36,740 bases of DNA from Desulfuromonadaceae bacterium UBA2294 (GCA_002345625.1 DDWE01000156.1:1-36740); one strand, 5' to 3'; counted from the first letter of the stretch, positions 8,899 through 16,719 are shown. Numbers and translations: made by a program. Notes: generated by a model from the letters alone, not told the origin.

Positions 8899-9861
8899 TC
8901 AGACGTCTTCTTTGGCAGAGTTGAAGGTCTCACTGCCGTAGACCTCGTTGAGGATCTTGCCGGCCCCCTGAATGATCAGGTCGTCGGCCAGAGCGGTCCC
9001 GAGCTTCTCGGCGTCCTTGACATGGCCCGTCAGAGTTTTCTTCAGGCACTTGACGCCATCGCAGCTGGCGACCAGACCGGTCAGGGTGAGGATTTCGCCG
9101 TCGACCGTACCGTGGCAGGCAATCGGCACCTGGCAGCCGCCTTCAAGACGAGCCAGAAAGGCGCGCTCGCCGCGCACCGCCCGGTCGGTGGCCGGATGGT
9201 TGAAGAAATCGATCAGGCCGTTGATCTCGGCATCATCGATGCGGCTTTCGATCCCCAGCGCCCCCTGGCCGATGGCCGGCACGGAGAGCTCGGCCGGCAG
9301 GTATTCGCCGATCTGGGCGGTGAAGCCGAGACGGTGCATGCCGGCGGCGGCGAGAATGACGGCGTCGAGGTTCTCCTCGGTCAATTTGCGGATGCGGGTC
9401 TCGACGTTGCCGCGGATATCGACCATCTGCAGATCGGGGCGCACGTGCAGAAGCTGTGACTTGCGGCGCAGGGCGCTGGTACCGATGCGCGCCCCCTGCG
9501 GCAGGTCGGTCCAGGTTTTTACCCCGGGACGCAGGATGACGATGTCGCGGCAATCTTCACGCTCGGTGATACAGTGCAGGGCCAGGCCTTTCGGGAAGAT
9601 CGTCGGCACGTCCTTCATCGAGTGCACCGAAATATCGGTCTCGCCGCGCAGCATCGCTTCCTGAAGCTCTTTGGTAAACAGCCCCTTGCCACCCACCATC
9701 GCCAGCGGCACATCGAGAATCTTGTCGCCCTGGGTCTTGATCTTGGTCAGGGTGACTTCCATATCAGGATAGCGCTTTTCGAGTTCGGACTTGACCCAGT
9801 TGGCCTGCCACAGGGCAAGCTGGCTGGCACGGGTGCCGATGCGCAGTGTCTTAATAGCCAT
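8899..9861 (-). CDS. hemC: porphobilinogen deaminase (hydroxymethylbilane synthase)
   Basis: A 320-residue cytoplasmic enzyme that polymerises four porphobilinogens into hydroxymethylbilane. It begins with the typical RIGTRASQLALWQA. It has SVHSMKDVPT with the catalytic aspartate, the arginine-rich substrate segments RIGTSALRRKSQ and RGNVETRIRKL, and C243 in EGGCQVPIA, which holds the dipyrromethane cofactor. AAGGAG lies 11 bases before the ATG. The stop is followed closely by the start of cobA-hemD, and the gap from hemA is 8 bp, so translational coupling is likely. Confidence 0.97.
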   Translation of the reverse strand: MAIKTLRIGTRASQLALWQANWVKSELEKRYPDMEVTLTKIKTQGDKILDVPLAMVGGKGLFTKELQEAMLRGETDISVHSMKDVPTIFPKGLALHCITEREDCRDIVILRPGVKTWTDLPQGARIGTSALRRKSQLLHVRPDLQMVDIRGNVETRIRKLTEENLDAVILAAAGMHRLGFTAQIGEYLPAELSVPAIGQGALGIESRIDDAEINGLIDFFNHPATDRAVRGERAFLARLEGGCQVPIACHGTVDGEILTLTGLVASCDGVKCLKKTLTGHVKDAEKLGTALADDLIIQGAGKILNEVYGSETFNSAKEDV

Positions 9862-9869
9862 GGTCGTTA

Positions 9870-11201
9870 CTACTCCTTGATGGGAAGTTCGTTCAGCCCG
9901 TCATCGGCAGGGGTATCGCCGGCATCGGGTTCGGGGGGGACAAGGCCGAACAGGGCGCGGACGGCATCGACGTAACCGTCGCAGCTGCCACTGTCGTCCT
10001 TGCACTGTTTGAGCAGGGAGATTGGTTGATGCAACGCCTTGTTGATAATCGCCGCGGTCATCGCCTCGATCGACTTGCGTTCCTTGTCGCCAAGACTGGA
10101 AAAGCGCGACAAGGTTTTTTGCAGCTCTTCCTGACGGATATCCTCGAATTTCTTGCGCAGGGCGACGATAGTCGGTACCACATCGAGATTGCCGAGCCAC
10201 TGGTGAAACTGGTCAACCTCAGTCAGAACGATGGCCTCAGCCTTCTTCGCCTCTTTGTGCCGCTCCTTAAGGTTGGCCTGCACCACCTCCTGCAGATCAT
10301 CAACGTCGTAAAGGTAGATGTTGTCGATATCGTTGGCGCGCGGATCGATGTCGCGCGGCACGGCAATGTCGATGAGGAACATCGGCCGATTTTTCCGGCG
10401 CTTGATGACGCCTTCGAGCTGCTGCCGATCGAGAATGAAACCGGGGGCGCCGGTGGAGGTCAGCACAATATCGGCCTGGTGCAGATGTTCGACATAATCG
10501 TTGAACAGCACCGCCCGGCCACCGAATTCGGCGGCGAGTTTCTCCGCTCGCTCGAAAGTACGGTTGGTGACCAACACTTGTGAAATCCCGTTGTTGACAA
10601 AGTGTCGCGCCGCCAGCTCGCACATCTCACCGGCACCGATGAGCATGACGGTTTTGTCGGTCAGAGTCCCGAAGATCTTACGTGCCAGTTCGACGGCGGC
10701 AAAGGAGACCGAGACCGCATTACTGGCGATTTCAGTCTCGGTGCGCACCCGCTTGGCGACGGAGAACGCCTTGTGCAGAAAACGGTTGAGAATCAGTCCG
10801 ACGGTCTTGAACTCGCTGGCGTAACCGTAAGCGGTCTTGATCTGGCCGAGGATCTGTGGTTCACCGATCACCATGGAGTCGAGACTGGAAGCGACGCGAA
10901 ACACGTGGTGAATCGCTTCACCACCACAGTGCTCATAAAGGTGCGGATTAAGCTCATCGGCCGGAATATTGTGGTATTCGGCGAGAAAGTGACGCAATTG
11001 ACTGCAGGCGGCTTCCGGATCGCGGCTGCAGGCGTAGATCTCGACCCGGTTGCAGGTGGAAACGATCACCGCCTCGGCCACCGCCGGCAAGCCCACCACC
11101 TGCTTCAGCGGTGCTTCCATGGCGGTCGGAGCAAAAGCGACCCGCTCCCGGATATCGACCGGGGCGGTCTTGTGACTTAAACCGACGACAAGAATATTCA
11201 T
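9870..11201 (-). CDS. hemA: glutamyl-tRNA reductase
   Basis: A 443-residue protein that reduces glutamyl-tRNA(Glu) with NADPH to glutamate semialdehyde, the committed step of C5 tetrapyrrole synthesis. The catalytic thiol is C50 in VSTCNRVEIYA. SHKTAPVDIRER and the GQIKTAYGYA segment are family signatures, and GAGEMCELAARHF is the NADPH fold. The C-terminal dimerisation helices are present, ending in an acidic tail of about 20 residues. Its ATG overlaps the end of the preceding ccsA gene by 4 bases (ATGA). No hemL is seen in the window, so the aminomutase must be encoded elsewhere. Confidence 0.97.
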   Translation of the reverse strand: MNILVVGLSHKTAPVDIRERVAFAPTAMEAPLKQVVGLPAVAEAVIVSTCNRVEIYACSRDPEAACSQLRHFLAEYHNIPADELNPHLYEHCGGEAIHHVFRVASSLDSMVIGEPQILGQIKTAYGYASEFKTVGLILNRFLHKAFSVAKRVRTETEIASNAVSVSFAAVELARKIFGTLTDKTVMLIGAGEMCELAARHFVNNGISQVLVTNRTFERAEKLAAEFGGRAVLFNDYVEHLHQADIVLTSTGAPGFILDRQQLEGVIKRRKNRPMFLIDIAVPRDIDPRANDIDNIYLYDVDDLQEVVQANLKERHKEAKKAEAIVLTEVDQFHQWLGNLDVVPTIVALRKKFEDIRQEELQKTLSRFSSLGDKERKSIEAMTAAIINKALHQPISLLKQCKDDSGSCDGYVDAVRALFGLVPPEPDAGDTPADDGLNELPIKE

Positions 11202-12052
11202 CGTGGGGTCACCATCGGCACGCCCTGCAGGGCGCGAAAGCTGTGCTCGGTGTCGGTCATCGCGTTGACCACAAAGAAGGAGATCAGCAGACAGCAGAAA
11301 CCGATAATGGCGAAAATAGCCGCCCGGCGCCCGCGCCAGCCGATGGTCAAACGACCGTGCAGCAAAGCGGCGTACAAAAACCAGGTCAGCAGCGCCCAGG
11401 TCTCTTTCGGATCCCAGCGCCAGTAGTCACCCCAGGCGGCATTGGCCCAGACGGCACCGGAGATAATCCCCATGGTCATGAGAGGAAAACCGAAGGAGAG
11501 ACAACGCGCATTGATGTTGTCGAGGATATCGAGAGAGGGGAGGCGGAAGTAAAGCCCGGTAAAGTGCTTCCCCTTGAGCATCCGCTCCTGCAGCAGGTAC
11601 ATGATGCCGGCGACGCAGGCCAAGGCAAAAATGGCATAACCGGCAAAAGCGAGACTGACGTGCACCGGGAACCACCAACTGTCGAGCAACGGATTCGGTT
11701 CGCGCAGCTGTTTAGGCATGGCACTGCTGACGATCATCAGCACCACGGCGACCGGGCAGACAAAAGCGCCGATAATCGCCAGACGATAACGCAGGTCGAA
11801 CAACAGATAGCAGCCGACAATCGCCCAGGCAAAAAACGACAGCGCCTCATGCGGACTGCTGACCGGGGTCTGGCCGGCATCAAACCAGCGCAGGGCCAGA
11901 GCCAGGCAGTGCACGACGAAGCCGCCGACCAGAACCCAGCGCGCGATCCGACCGATACGCTCACGTCGCAACAGGACATCGAACAGATAAAGCCCGGTGG
12001 CCACGAGATAAACCAGCAAAGCAATCTTGAACAGCAAAATATTGACGCTCAT
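11198..12052 (-). CDS. ccsA: CcsA/HemX-type cytochrome c biogenesis membrane protein
   Basis: A 284-residue polytopic membrane protein with about eight hydrophobic segments. The heme-handling tryptophan-rich motif WGDYWRWDPKETW is at residues 207-219, and a conserved histidine is present in HVSLAFAGYA (H131). The family handles heme either as the CcsA half of system II cytochrome c synthase or as HemX, which controls HemA levels. The position directly before hemA with a 4-base overlap fits the HemX-type arrangement, while the intact WWD motif fits heme transport. The sequence alone does not settle which role applies. The start overlaps the stop of the siroheme synthase gene by 4 bases. Confidence 0.9.
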   Translation of the reverse strand: MSVNILLFKIALLVYLVATGLYLFDVLLRRERIGRIARWVLVGGFVVHCLALALRWFDAGQTPVSSPHEALSFFAWAIVGCYLLFDLRYRLAIIGAFVCPVAVVLMIVSSAMPKQLREPNPLLDSWWFPVHVSLAFAGYAIFALACVAGIMYLLQERMLKGKHFTGLYFRLPSLDILDNINARCLSFGFPLMTMGIISGAVWANAAWGDYWRWDPKETWALLTWFLYAALLHGRLTIGWRGRRAAIFAIIGFCCLLISFFVVNAMTDTEHSFRALQGVPMVTPR

Positions 12053-12726
12053 GGCAACCCTTTCGGGAGAGAAAGATCGAGGGTGGCTAAGGTACAGCCC
12101 CCGGCCAGCGTGGTCAACAACCGGTCGATACCGGCAGCATCACCGGCGGCAATCAATCGCAGCACCCCCTGCTCCAACAGCGCGTGCAAAACCGGCTGAT
12201 TGTACGTGCCGACAGCAGTCGTTGTCAACTGCCTGCGCCGCAATGCGCCGGCTATTTCGACAAAGAATGCCCAGGACGGATCAAAATGGGCCGCAAGATC
12301 GTCGCGCAGCAGCCGGGCCATAGCCGGACTGGCACCGTCGGTCGAGACCGCCACGCACACCCGGCCCTGTCGCAGCACGGCCGGCAAAAAGAAATCACTC
12401 GCCGCTGGATCATCAGCAATATTGACCGGCACCCCCCGCCGCCGGGCGGCAGCGGCAACCGCCTGGTTGGTCTGCAGGCAGTCGGTAGCAGCAAATACGA
12501 GGAAAGCGCCATCGAGGTCGGCATCACCATAAGGGCGGCAGTGCACTTCGACTCCGGACGGCAGGCGTGTCGCTCCATCCGGTGCGACAACCACCACCCG
12601 GGCGCCAGCAGCCAGCAGTCCATCGACCTTGCGCCGACCGACCGCACCGGCGCCAATCACAACGCAGCGACGACCCGCCAGTTGCATCAGCACCGGATAA
12701 CCCGCGTGTTGTGCAGGGTGCGGCAT
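12049..12726 (-). CDS. siroheme synthase N-terminal domain protein (precorrin-2 dehydrogenase / sirohydrochlorin ferrochelatase)
   Basis: A 225-residue protein related to Met8 and the N-terminal part of CysG. It would oxidise precorrin-2 with NAD and insert iron to give siroheme for sulfite or nitrite reductases and heme d1/alternative heme routes. The Rossmann start VVIGAGAVGRRKVDGLLAAGARVVVVAPD is clear. The ADDPAASDFFLPAVLRQGRVCVAVSTDG segment matches the active-site region that normally carries the catalytic aspartate. It lacks the CobA domain, which is supplied by the cobA-hemD fusion four genes away. The ribosome site is weak, so coupling to the preceding gene, whose stop lies 4 bases before the ATG, is likely. 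Confidence 0.92.
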   Translation of the reverse strand: MPHPAQHAGYPVLMQLAGRRCVVIGAGAVGRRKVDGLLAAGARVVVVAPDGATRLPSGVEVHCRPYGDADLDGAFLVFAATDCLQTNQAVAAAARRRGVPVNIADDPAASDFFLPAVLRQGRVCVAVSTDGASPAMARLLRDDLAAHFDPSWAFFVEIAGALRRRQLTTTAVGTYNQPVLHALLEQGVLRLIAAGDAAGIDRLLTTLAGGCTLATLDLSLPKGLP

Positions 12727-12729
12727 GGG

Positions 12730-13302
12730 TTAAAACCCGAACAAGTCGGCTTCAACCAACTCACACAGCAAACAGCAGAACAGGACCGAAGCCTCAATGC
12801 CCCGCGCCGGCGCCAGCTGCGGAAAGCAGAACAGGTAATCGACATCATCGTTGCTGGGATCGGAACCGAGCAGAACCCGGGCCGTGCCACAACCGATCGC
12901 GGAGGCACCGGCCAGGGCCTCACGAACACTGGCGCCATGGCGAACGTCATCGAACGCCAGGACGATGTCACCGGGCCGGGCAATAGTGCGCATCTGGCGC
13001 AGCAGGTACTGGTCGCCGAGACCATCCGCCCCCAATGCCGTCGCCAGAGGTGCATTCTGGCACAGGGAAATAGCCGGCAAAGAGGGACGATCGATGGCGA
13101 GGCGGTGCAGGAACAGATTGGCGGCCAGCGTGGTCACCGCCCCTAAGGTGCCACTACCGAGCAGCAGCAGGCGTCCTTCGCCGTGAAAGGCCTTGACCAC
13201 GTCCTGTGTCAGCCCCTGCAGGGCCTCGGCGTGATTGACCATCAATTCGTTAAACAGCTGCTTGTGGTCTTCGGCCGCTTTGACCAGCTTGTCGTAGATC
13301 AT
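12730..13302 (-). CDS. SIS-domain phosphosugar isomerase-like protein
   Basis: A 190-residue single-domain protein with the SIS fold pattern: an N-terminal helix pair, then LLLLGSGTLGAVTTLAANLFL (glycine-rich sugar-phosphate loop), GDIVLAFDDVRHGASVREAL where GmhA-type enzymes have a G-x-S-x-N/S loop, and a final helical segment. It resembles the GmhA/DiaA group in size and helix arrangement, but the canonical serine cluster is altered (FDDVRHG rather than STSGNS). Catalytic activity is therefore doubtful and a regulatory or binding role is possible. It is the first gene of the tetrapyrrole operon, directly behind the promoter at 13332-13360, with GGGGAT upstream of the ATG. No known link between such a protein and heme synthesis is evident. 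Confidence 0.8.
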   Translation of the reverse strand: MIYDKLVKAAEDHKQLFNELMVNHAEALQGLTQDVVKAFHGEGRLLLLGSGTLGAVTTLAANLFLHRLAIDRPSLPAISLCQNAPLATALGADGLGDQYLLRQMRTIARPGDIVLAFDDVRHGASVREALAGASAIGCGTARVLLGSDPSNDDVDYLFCFPQLAPARGIEASVLFCCLLCELVEADLFGF

Positions 13303-13331
13303 GCTTATCCCCGCAGTGTATGTGTTTCGGC

Positions 13332-13360
13332 ATCATAGGAACGGGGGACGACCGTGTCAA
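13332..13360 (-). promoter_or_regulatory. sigma-70 promoter for the tetrapyrrole operon
   Basis: On the minus strand TTGACA (13360-13355) and TATGAT (13337-13332) are separated by exactly 17 bp, 30 bp before the SIS-gene start. This is a near-consensus vegetative promoter, divergent from trxA. Confidence 0.75.
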
Positions 13361-13389
13361 GCTACGTGCAACAAGGGGGGAAATAGAAC

Positions 13390-13417
13390 TTGATTTTTTT
13401 GCCTCGTAAACTATGAT
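13390..13417 (+). promoter_or_regulatory. trxA: probable sigma-70 promoter for trxA
   Basis: TTGATT at 13390-13395 and TATGAT at 13412-13417 with a 16-bp spacer containing a T-run lie 54 bp before the trxA start. Confidence 0.55.
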
Positions 13418-13471
13418 TGTGAAGCGTTGAGTTTATAAGAGCAGCTACCTGACATAAAAAGGAGAACACAT

Positions 13472-13801
13472 ATGGCAAGTGACAAGGTTGTGCAACTGAC
13501 GGACAGCGCCTTCGAAGCGGAGGTCCTGAAATCCTCGGTGCCGGTCCTGGTCGATTTCTGGGCGTCCTGGTGCGCCCCGTGCAAAGCTATCAGCCCGATG
13601 ATCGACACCCTGGCTGATGAGTATGCCGGCAAGATCAAGGTCTGCAAGGTCAATGTCGACGACAACCCGGCGACCCCAGGCCAGTACGGCGTGCGCGGTA
13701 TCCCGACTCTGATCCTGTTCAAGGACGGCCAGATTCTCGACCAGGTCGTTGGCGCTGTGCCAAAAAACCAGCTCGAAGGCCTGATCAAAAAGGCGCTTTA
13801 A
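13472..13801 (+). CDS. trxA: thioredoxin
   Basis: A 109-residue classical cytoplasmic thioredoxin. The redox centre WCAPCK has C34 and C37, the buried D27 equivalent is in VDFWASW, and the cis-proline is in GIPTLILF. No signal peptide is present, so it acts as the general protein disulfide reductant with thioredoxin reductase, which is not in this window. AAGGAGA lies 8 bases before the ATG. It is transcribed alone between its own promoter and a strong terminator. Confidence 0.97.
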   Translation: MASDKVVQLTDSAFEAEVLKSSVPVLVDFWASWCAPCKAISPMIDTLADEYAGKIKVCKVNVDDNPATPGQYGVRGIPTLILFKDGQILDQVVGAVPKNQLEGLIKKAL

Positions 13802-13828
13802 AAAACCGCAGTAGAACAATCCGCAAGC

Positions 13829-13863
13829 AAAAGGCCCGATGCCCATCGCATCGGGCCTTTTTT
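13829..13863. terminator. bidirectional intrinsic terminator after trxA
   Basis: A 14-bp stem (13829-13842 with 13848-13861) with a 5-nt loop is flanked by an A-run and a T-run. It serves trxA and the convergent DUF502 gene. Confidence 0.92.
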
Positions 13864-13878
13864 GATCAACCCCGGCGG

Positions 13879-14481
13879 TTAGCGTCTGGCATTACCACCC
13901 GAGACCCCGCCGGAGACGATAAACCGCATCGCTTCAGTCGGCGAAATGTTCAACGGCGTCACCTGTTCGCGGGAGACGATGCACAAATTCCCTGACCAGG
14001 CGTAGGAATGCGGCAGATAGACGGCGATCTTTTCAGGGCCCACACCAAGTTCGCCGAGATCGGTGCGGGTGACAAACCCGAGGCGCTCGACGGAGGTGCC
14101 GATGCTGCCGTAACGGACCAGAACCGGCCGGTCAAAACGCTTCTCCTTGCCGACAAAGGCCGACAGCAGATCCTTGATTGCCGAGTAGAGGGTCTTGACC
14201 AGCGGCGCGCTGTCGAGCACCCGGTTGAAGGAGCGAGTCAACGGCAGGGCGATAAAGGTCGAGCCGATGATGCCGAGCAAAGTGATGCCAAGCACCAGGA
14301 CCAGCAGGCCCAGACCGGGAACGACACCATAGGTGGGGAGGTACGTGCCGAACGTCCGCAGCAACAGACCGTCGATGAACTGGAACAGCTGAACAATGAC
14401 ATAAATAGTGACAGCGGCCGGCACCACAAACAGCAGGCCGCGCAAAAATGCGCCGGTAAAGGTGCTGATAATCCGTTTCAT
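13879..14481 (-). CDS. DUF502 family inner-membrane protein
   Basis: A 200-residue protein with a hydrophobic helix at about 8-32 (FLRGLLFVVPAAVTIYVIVQLFQFIDG) and a second at about 50-78 (GLGLLVLVLGITLLGIIGSTFIALP), followed by a soluble domain containing P-L-V-K-T-L-Y-S-A-I-K-D and RYGSIGTSVERLGFVTR. These are DUF502 signatures. The soluble tail is probably cytoplasmic. The biochemical function of the family is not known to me. It lies 62 bp after darP, with a GC-rich hairpin in the gap, and is the last gene before the terminator. Confidence 0.9.
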   Translation of the reverse strand: MKRIISTFTGAFLRGLLFVVPAAVTIYVIVQLFQFIDGLLLRTFGTYLPTYGVVPGLGLLVLVLGITLLGIIGSTFIALPLTRSFNRVLDSAPLVKTLYSAIKDLLSAFVGKEKRFDRPVLVRYGSIGTSVERLGFVTRTDLGELGVGPEKIAVYLPHSYAWSGNLCIVSREQVTPLNISPTEAMRFIVSGGVSGGNARR

Positions 14482-14510
14482 CTTGATTCGTCCAGACTAC
14501 GGGTGAGTGG

Positions 14511-14539
14511 GACCGGCGCCCCGCAACGGGGCACCGGTC
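14511..14539. other. GC-rich intergenic hairpin between darP and the DUF502 gene
   Basis: A 12-bp stem (14511-14522 with 14528-14539, one mismatch that is a G-U wobble in minus-strand RNA) with a 5-nt loop lies within the 62-bp gap. No T-run follows, so it is more likely an RNA-stability or attenuation element than a terminator. Confidence 0.5.
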
Positions 14540-14543
14540 AGGA

Positions 14544-15047
14544 TCAGGATTCGGCGGCGCCACGCAGACGCCGGAATATTTCGCGATAGGCTTTCTTGTC
14601 GCCACCGGCGTGAACCGAGCGCGCCAGACCGGCCAGCTTCTCGGCATCGATCAGTGGAAACGCCGCCCGCACCTCGCCGAGGGCCGCCGCGCACTGCTGC
14701 GGATCGCAGAGCCGATCGCGCAGCTGTTCGAGCTGATGGAAAGCCTCGGTCTGCTGCTGGTGGCTCTCCTGGCTGCCATCGACGAAAGCCCGCAACACAG
14801 CACAGGTCTCCTCGTCGCGGCGCAGCAGGGCGGCAAAATGTTTGATCTGCCGCTTGCGCGAGCTGTGACCGCCGGTACTGCGCGCCACGCCGAGCTCACG
14901 ACGCAAATCGCCCTCCAGGGGGAGGCGGCCATACTCCGCCTCGGAAAGATCAACCAGAATCTTGGCCAGATCCTCGATCGCCGTCGCCGCCCGCTTGGCA
15001 GCGCTGCGGCCGCGCCCTTCCTGCTCGTATTCTTCCCAGTGTGCCAT
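14544..15047 (-). CDS. darP: DarP/YjgA-like ribosome-associated protein (DUF615)
   Basis: A 167-residue, mostly helical basic protein. It aligns by eye with E. coli YjgA (DarP): SAAKRAATAIEDLAKILVDLSE against the KRDAEELKRLGAEIVDL region, LPLEGDLRRELGVAR, RKRQIKHFAALLRRDEE, FHQLEQLRDRLCD, and a terminal REIFRRLR. DarP promotes late maturation of the 50S subunit at the peptidyl-transferase centre. The ATG at 15047 shares bases with the dtd stop (TGATG), so translation is probably coupled; a TTG at 15050 is also in frame. The assignment is from pattern memory, and a fast-evolving homologue is possible. Confidence 0.85.
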   Translation of the reverse strand: MAHWEEYEQEGRGRSAAKRAATAIEDLAKILVDLSEAEYGRLPLEGDLRRELGVARSTGGHSSRKRQIKHFAALLRRDEETCAVLRAFVDGSQESHQQQTEAFHQLEQLRDRLCDPQQCAAALGEVRAAFPLIDAEKLAGLARSVHAGGDKKAYREIFRRLRGAAES

Positions 15048-15496
15048 CAACTTCTCCTGCGGCTGTCGAGCAGCAGCGTCACCGGGCCGTCATTGACCAG
15101 GTGCACGGCCATGTCGGCCTGAAAAATACCCGTCGCCACGGTGATCCCGCGGATGCGCAGCGCATCGGTGTAGGCAGCATACAGCCGCGCCGCCTCGTCG
15201 GGGGGAGCGGCGGCGGAAAAGCCGGGGCGCCGCCCCTTGCTGCAATCGGCCAGCAGCGTGAACTGCGACACAGCGAGAACCGCCCCGCCCATCTCCTGCA
15301 GCGAGCGGTTCATTTTACCATCATCATCCCCAAACACCCGCAAACCGGCGGTCTTGTCGACCAGCCAGGAAAGATCGGTCTCGGTATCACCCCGCTCGAC
15401 GCCGAGCAGGACCATCAAGCCCGGGCCGATGGCACCGACGGTCTGACCATCGACCTCGACGTGAGCCGAAGTGACTCGTTGCAAAACTGCACGCAT
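15047..15496 (-). CDS. dtd: D-aminoacyl-tRNA deacylase
   Basis: A 149-residue enzyme that removes D-amino acids (and glycine mischarged on tRNA-Ala) from tRNA. The two diagnostic motifs are present: SQFTLLAD and VNDGPVT, the latter carrying the cross-subunit G-P dipeptide that excludes L-amino acids. The start at 15496 gives the family N-terminus MRAVLQRVT. An in-frame ATG two codons upstream at 15502 sits at a better distance from AGGGG and could be the true start. It overlaps darP by one base. Upstream lies the 350-bp repeat block that separates it from nfo. Confidence 0.95.
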   Translation of the reverse strand: MRAVLQRVTSAHVEVDGQTVGAIGPGLMVLLGVERGDTETDLSWLVDKTAGLRVFGDDDGKMNRSLQEMGGAVLAVSQFTLLADCSKGRRPGFSAAAPPDEAARLYAAYTDALRIRGITVATGIFQADMAVHLVNDGPVTLLLDSRRRS

Positions 15497-15538
15497 ATGC
15501 AAAACCCCTATAAAAGCTTGTCACCACGAAGGACCGAG

Positions 15539-15685
15539 AACAAAAAGCGAATGGGACGCAGATCAAATCTGATCAAATCTGATTTTAAACCCAGAATCTC
15601 TGGTCATTCTTTGCCCCAAGACTTATCTGCGTTCATCAGATTTGATCTGCGTCCAAAAATATCTTTGTCTTGGTTTTCCTTCGTG
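15539..15685. repeat. 147-bp intergenic repeat, copy 1 (with perfect internal 20-bp inverted repeat)
   Basis: The unit starts with AACAAAAAGCGAATGGG and ends with TTTTCCTTCGTG. It contains a perfect 20-bp inverted repeat (15554-15573 with 15635-15654) around a 61-nt interior. Copy 2 follows after 15 bp. Confidence 0.85.
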
Positions 15686-15700
15686 ATGAAAAGACCTAAA

Positions 15701-15846
15701 AACAAAAAGCGAATGGGGCACAAATAATATCTGAAAATTCTGATTTTAAACCCGGAATCTCTGGTTCATTCTTGGCCCCAAGACTTATCTGCGTTCATCA
15801 GATTTGATCTGCGTCCAAAAATATCTTTTCCTGGTTTTCCTTCGTG
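15701..15846. repeat. 146-bp intergenic repeat, copy 2 (left arm decayed)
   Basis: This is a direct repeat of 15539-15685, nearly identical over its right two-thirds. The right inverted-repeat arm at 15797-15816 is intact, but the left arm has diverged, so the hairpin seen in copy 1 can no longer form fully. Confidence 0.85.
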
Positions 15847-15870
15847 CTTCGTGGTGAAAAACGCCTTTGC

Positions 15871-16719
15871 CTAAACTTCGCCCGCCAACTCCCGCAGTAC
15901 ACCGATGTTGCGGATGTCGGCCTGATCATCGTCCCCTTTCGGGGTCTCAAGAATCTTCGGCACGTTCTTGAAACGCTCATCTTGCATCAGGCAGCGCAGT
16001 CCGTCGAGACCGAGAGCCCCGTCACCGAGCTGCTCGTGACGATCAACGCGCGAAGCGAGCCCTTTTTTGCTATCGTTGACATGAAAAGCGTGGATTCTCT
16101 CAACACCGACCAGACGGTCGAAATCGACCATGACCTGATCGTAGCCGGCCGCCGAGGTCAGGTCGTAGCCGGCCGCCAGAGCGTGACAGGTATCGAAACA
16201 GATACCGAAACGCTCTTTTGGCAGCGGCTCAAGGATCGCGGCCAGATGCTCGAAGCTCCAGCCAAGCGCCGTCCCCTGTCCGGCGGTGTTCTCGACCAGA
16301 ATCGTCACCTCGGGCGGGGCATCGGTCAGGATCTCCTGGAACGCTTCGACAATCCGGGCAATCCCGGCTTCATCACCGGCACCGAGATGGTTTCCCGGAT
16401 GCATGACCAACCCGGTGACCCCGAGCAGGGCACAGCGCTGCAGCTCATCGGCAAAGGCGGCCTTCGATTTCGCCCAGTTCTCGGGGTCGGTGGCGGCGAG
16501 GTTGATCAGGTAGGTGTCGTGGGCGATGACCGGGCCGATGGGGCTGGCCTGCCAGGCATCGCGAAACGCCTGCGCCTCTTCGTCGCTGATCGGCTTGGCC
16601 CGCCACTGGCTGGCATTTTTGGTAAAGATCTGCATCGCCGTGCAGCCGACCGCCTCGCCGCGGCCAAAGGCCAGGGCGAGGCCGCCGCTGATCGACATGT
16701 GGGCTCCGATAGGTTGCAT
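15871..16719 (-). CDS. nfo: deoxyribonuclease IV (endonuclease IV)
   Basis: A 282-residue zinc-dependent AP endonuclease for base-excision repair. The start IGAHMSISGGLALA, TAMQIFTKNASQWRAK, the metal-ligand segments ILVENTAGQGTALGWSFEHLAAIL, FGICFDTCHALAAGYD, and HVNDSKKGLASRVDRHEQLGDG are all family signatures and the metal-binding His, Glu and Asp residues appear intact. Length is normal. The gene stands between two unrelated intergenic repeat blocks, at 15521-15857 after it and 16753-16842 before it. Confidence 0.96.
   Translation of the reverse strand: MQPIGAHMSISGGLALAFGRGEAVGCTAMQIFTKNASQWRAKPISDEEAQAFRDAWQASPIGPVIAHDTYLINLAATDPENWAKSKAAFADELQRCALLGVTGLVMHPGNHLGAGDEAGIARIVEAFQEILTDAPPEVTILVENTAGQGTALGWSFEHLAAILEPLPKERFGICFDTCHALAAGYDLTSAAGYDQVMVDFDRLVGVERIHAFHVNDSKKGLASRVDRHEQLGDGALGLDGLRCLMQDERFKNVPKILETPKGDDDQADIRNIGVLRELAGEV

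Larger units (their letters stand above)
15521..15857. repeat. intergenic repeat block between nfo and dtd, bounded by inverted 11-mers
   Basis: The whole gap of 15503-15870 holds no gene. Its ends are a perfect 11-bp inverted repeat: CACCACGAAG-type at 15521-15531 and its complement at 15847-15857. Inside are two direct copies of a ~147-bp unit, listed separately. No transposase or long reading frame is present. Confidence 0.8.

Noticed and set aside
7608..8924. 438-codon plus-strand frame opposite cobA-hemD
   Set aside because: Antisense to well-conserved CobA and HemD motifs; the protein shows no domain and is a mirror of the real gene's codon bias.
11111..13146. Two long plus-strand frames across the ccsA, siroheme and SIS genes
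   Set aside because: They cross several minus-strand genes with conserved motifs and lack start signals.
15503..15870. A coding gene in the nfo-dtd gap
   Set aside because: The open frames there cover repeated sequence and the ends of dtd or nfo; no start signal or conserved pattern is present.
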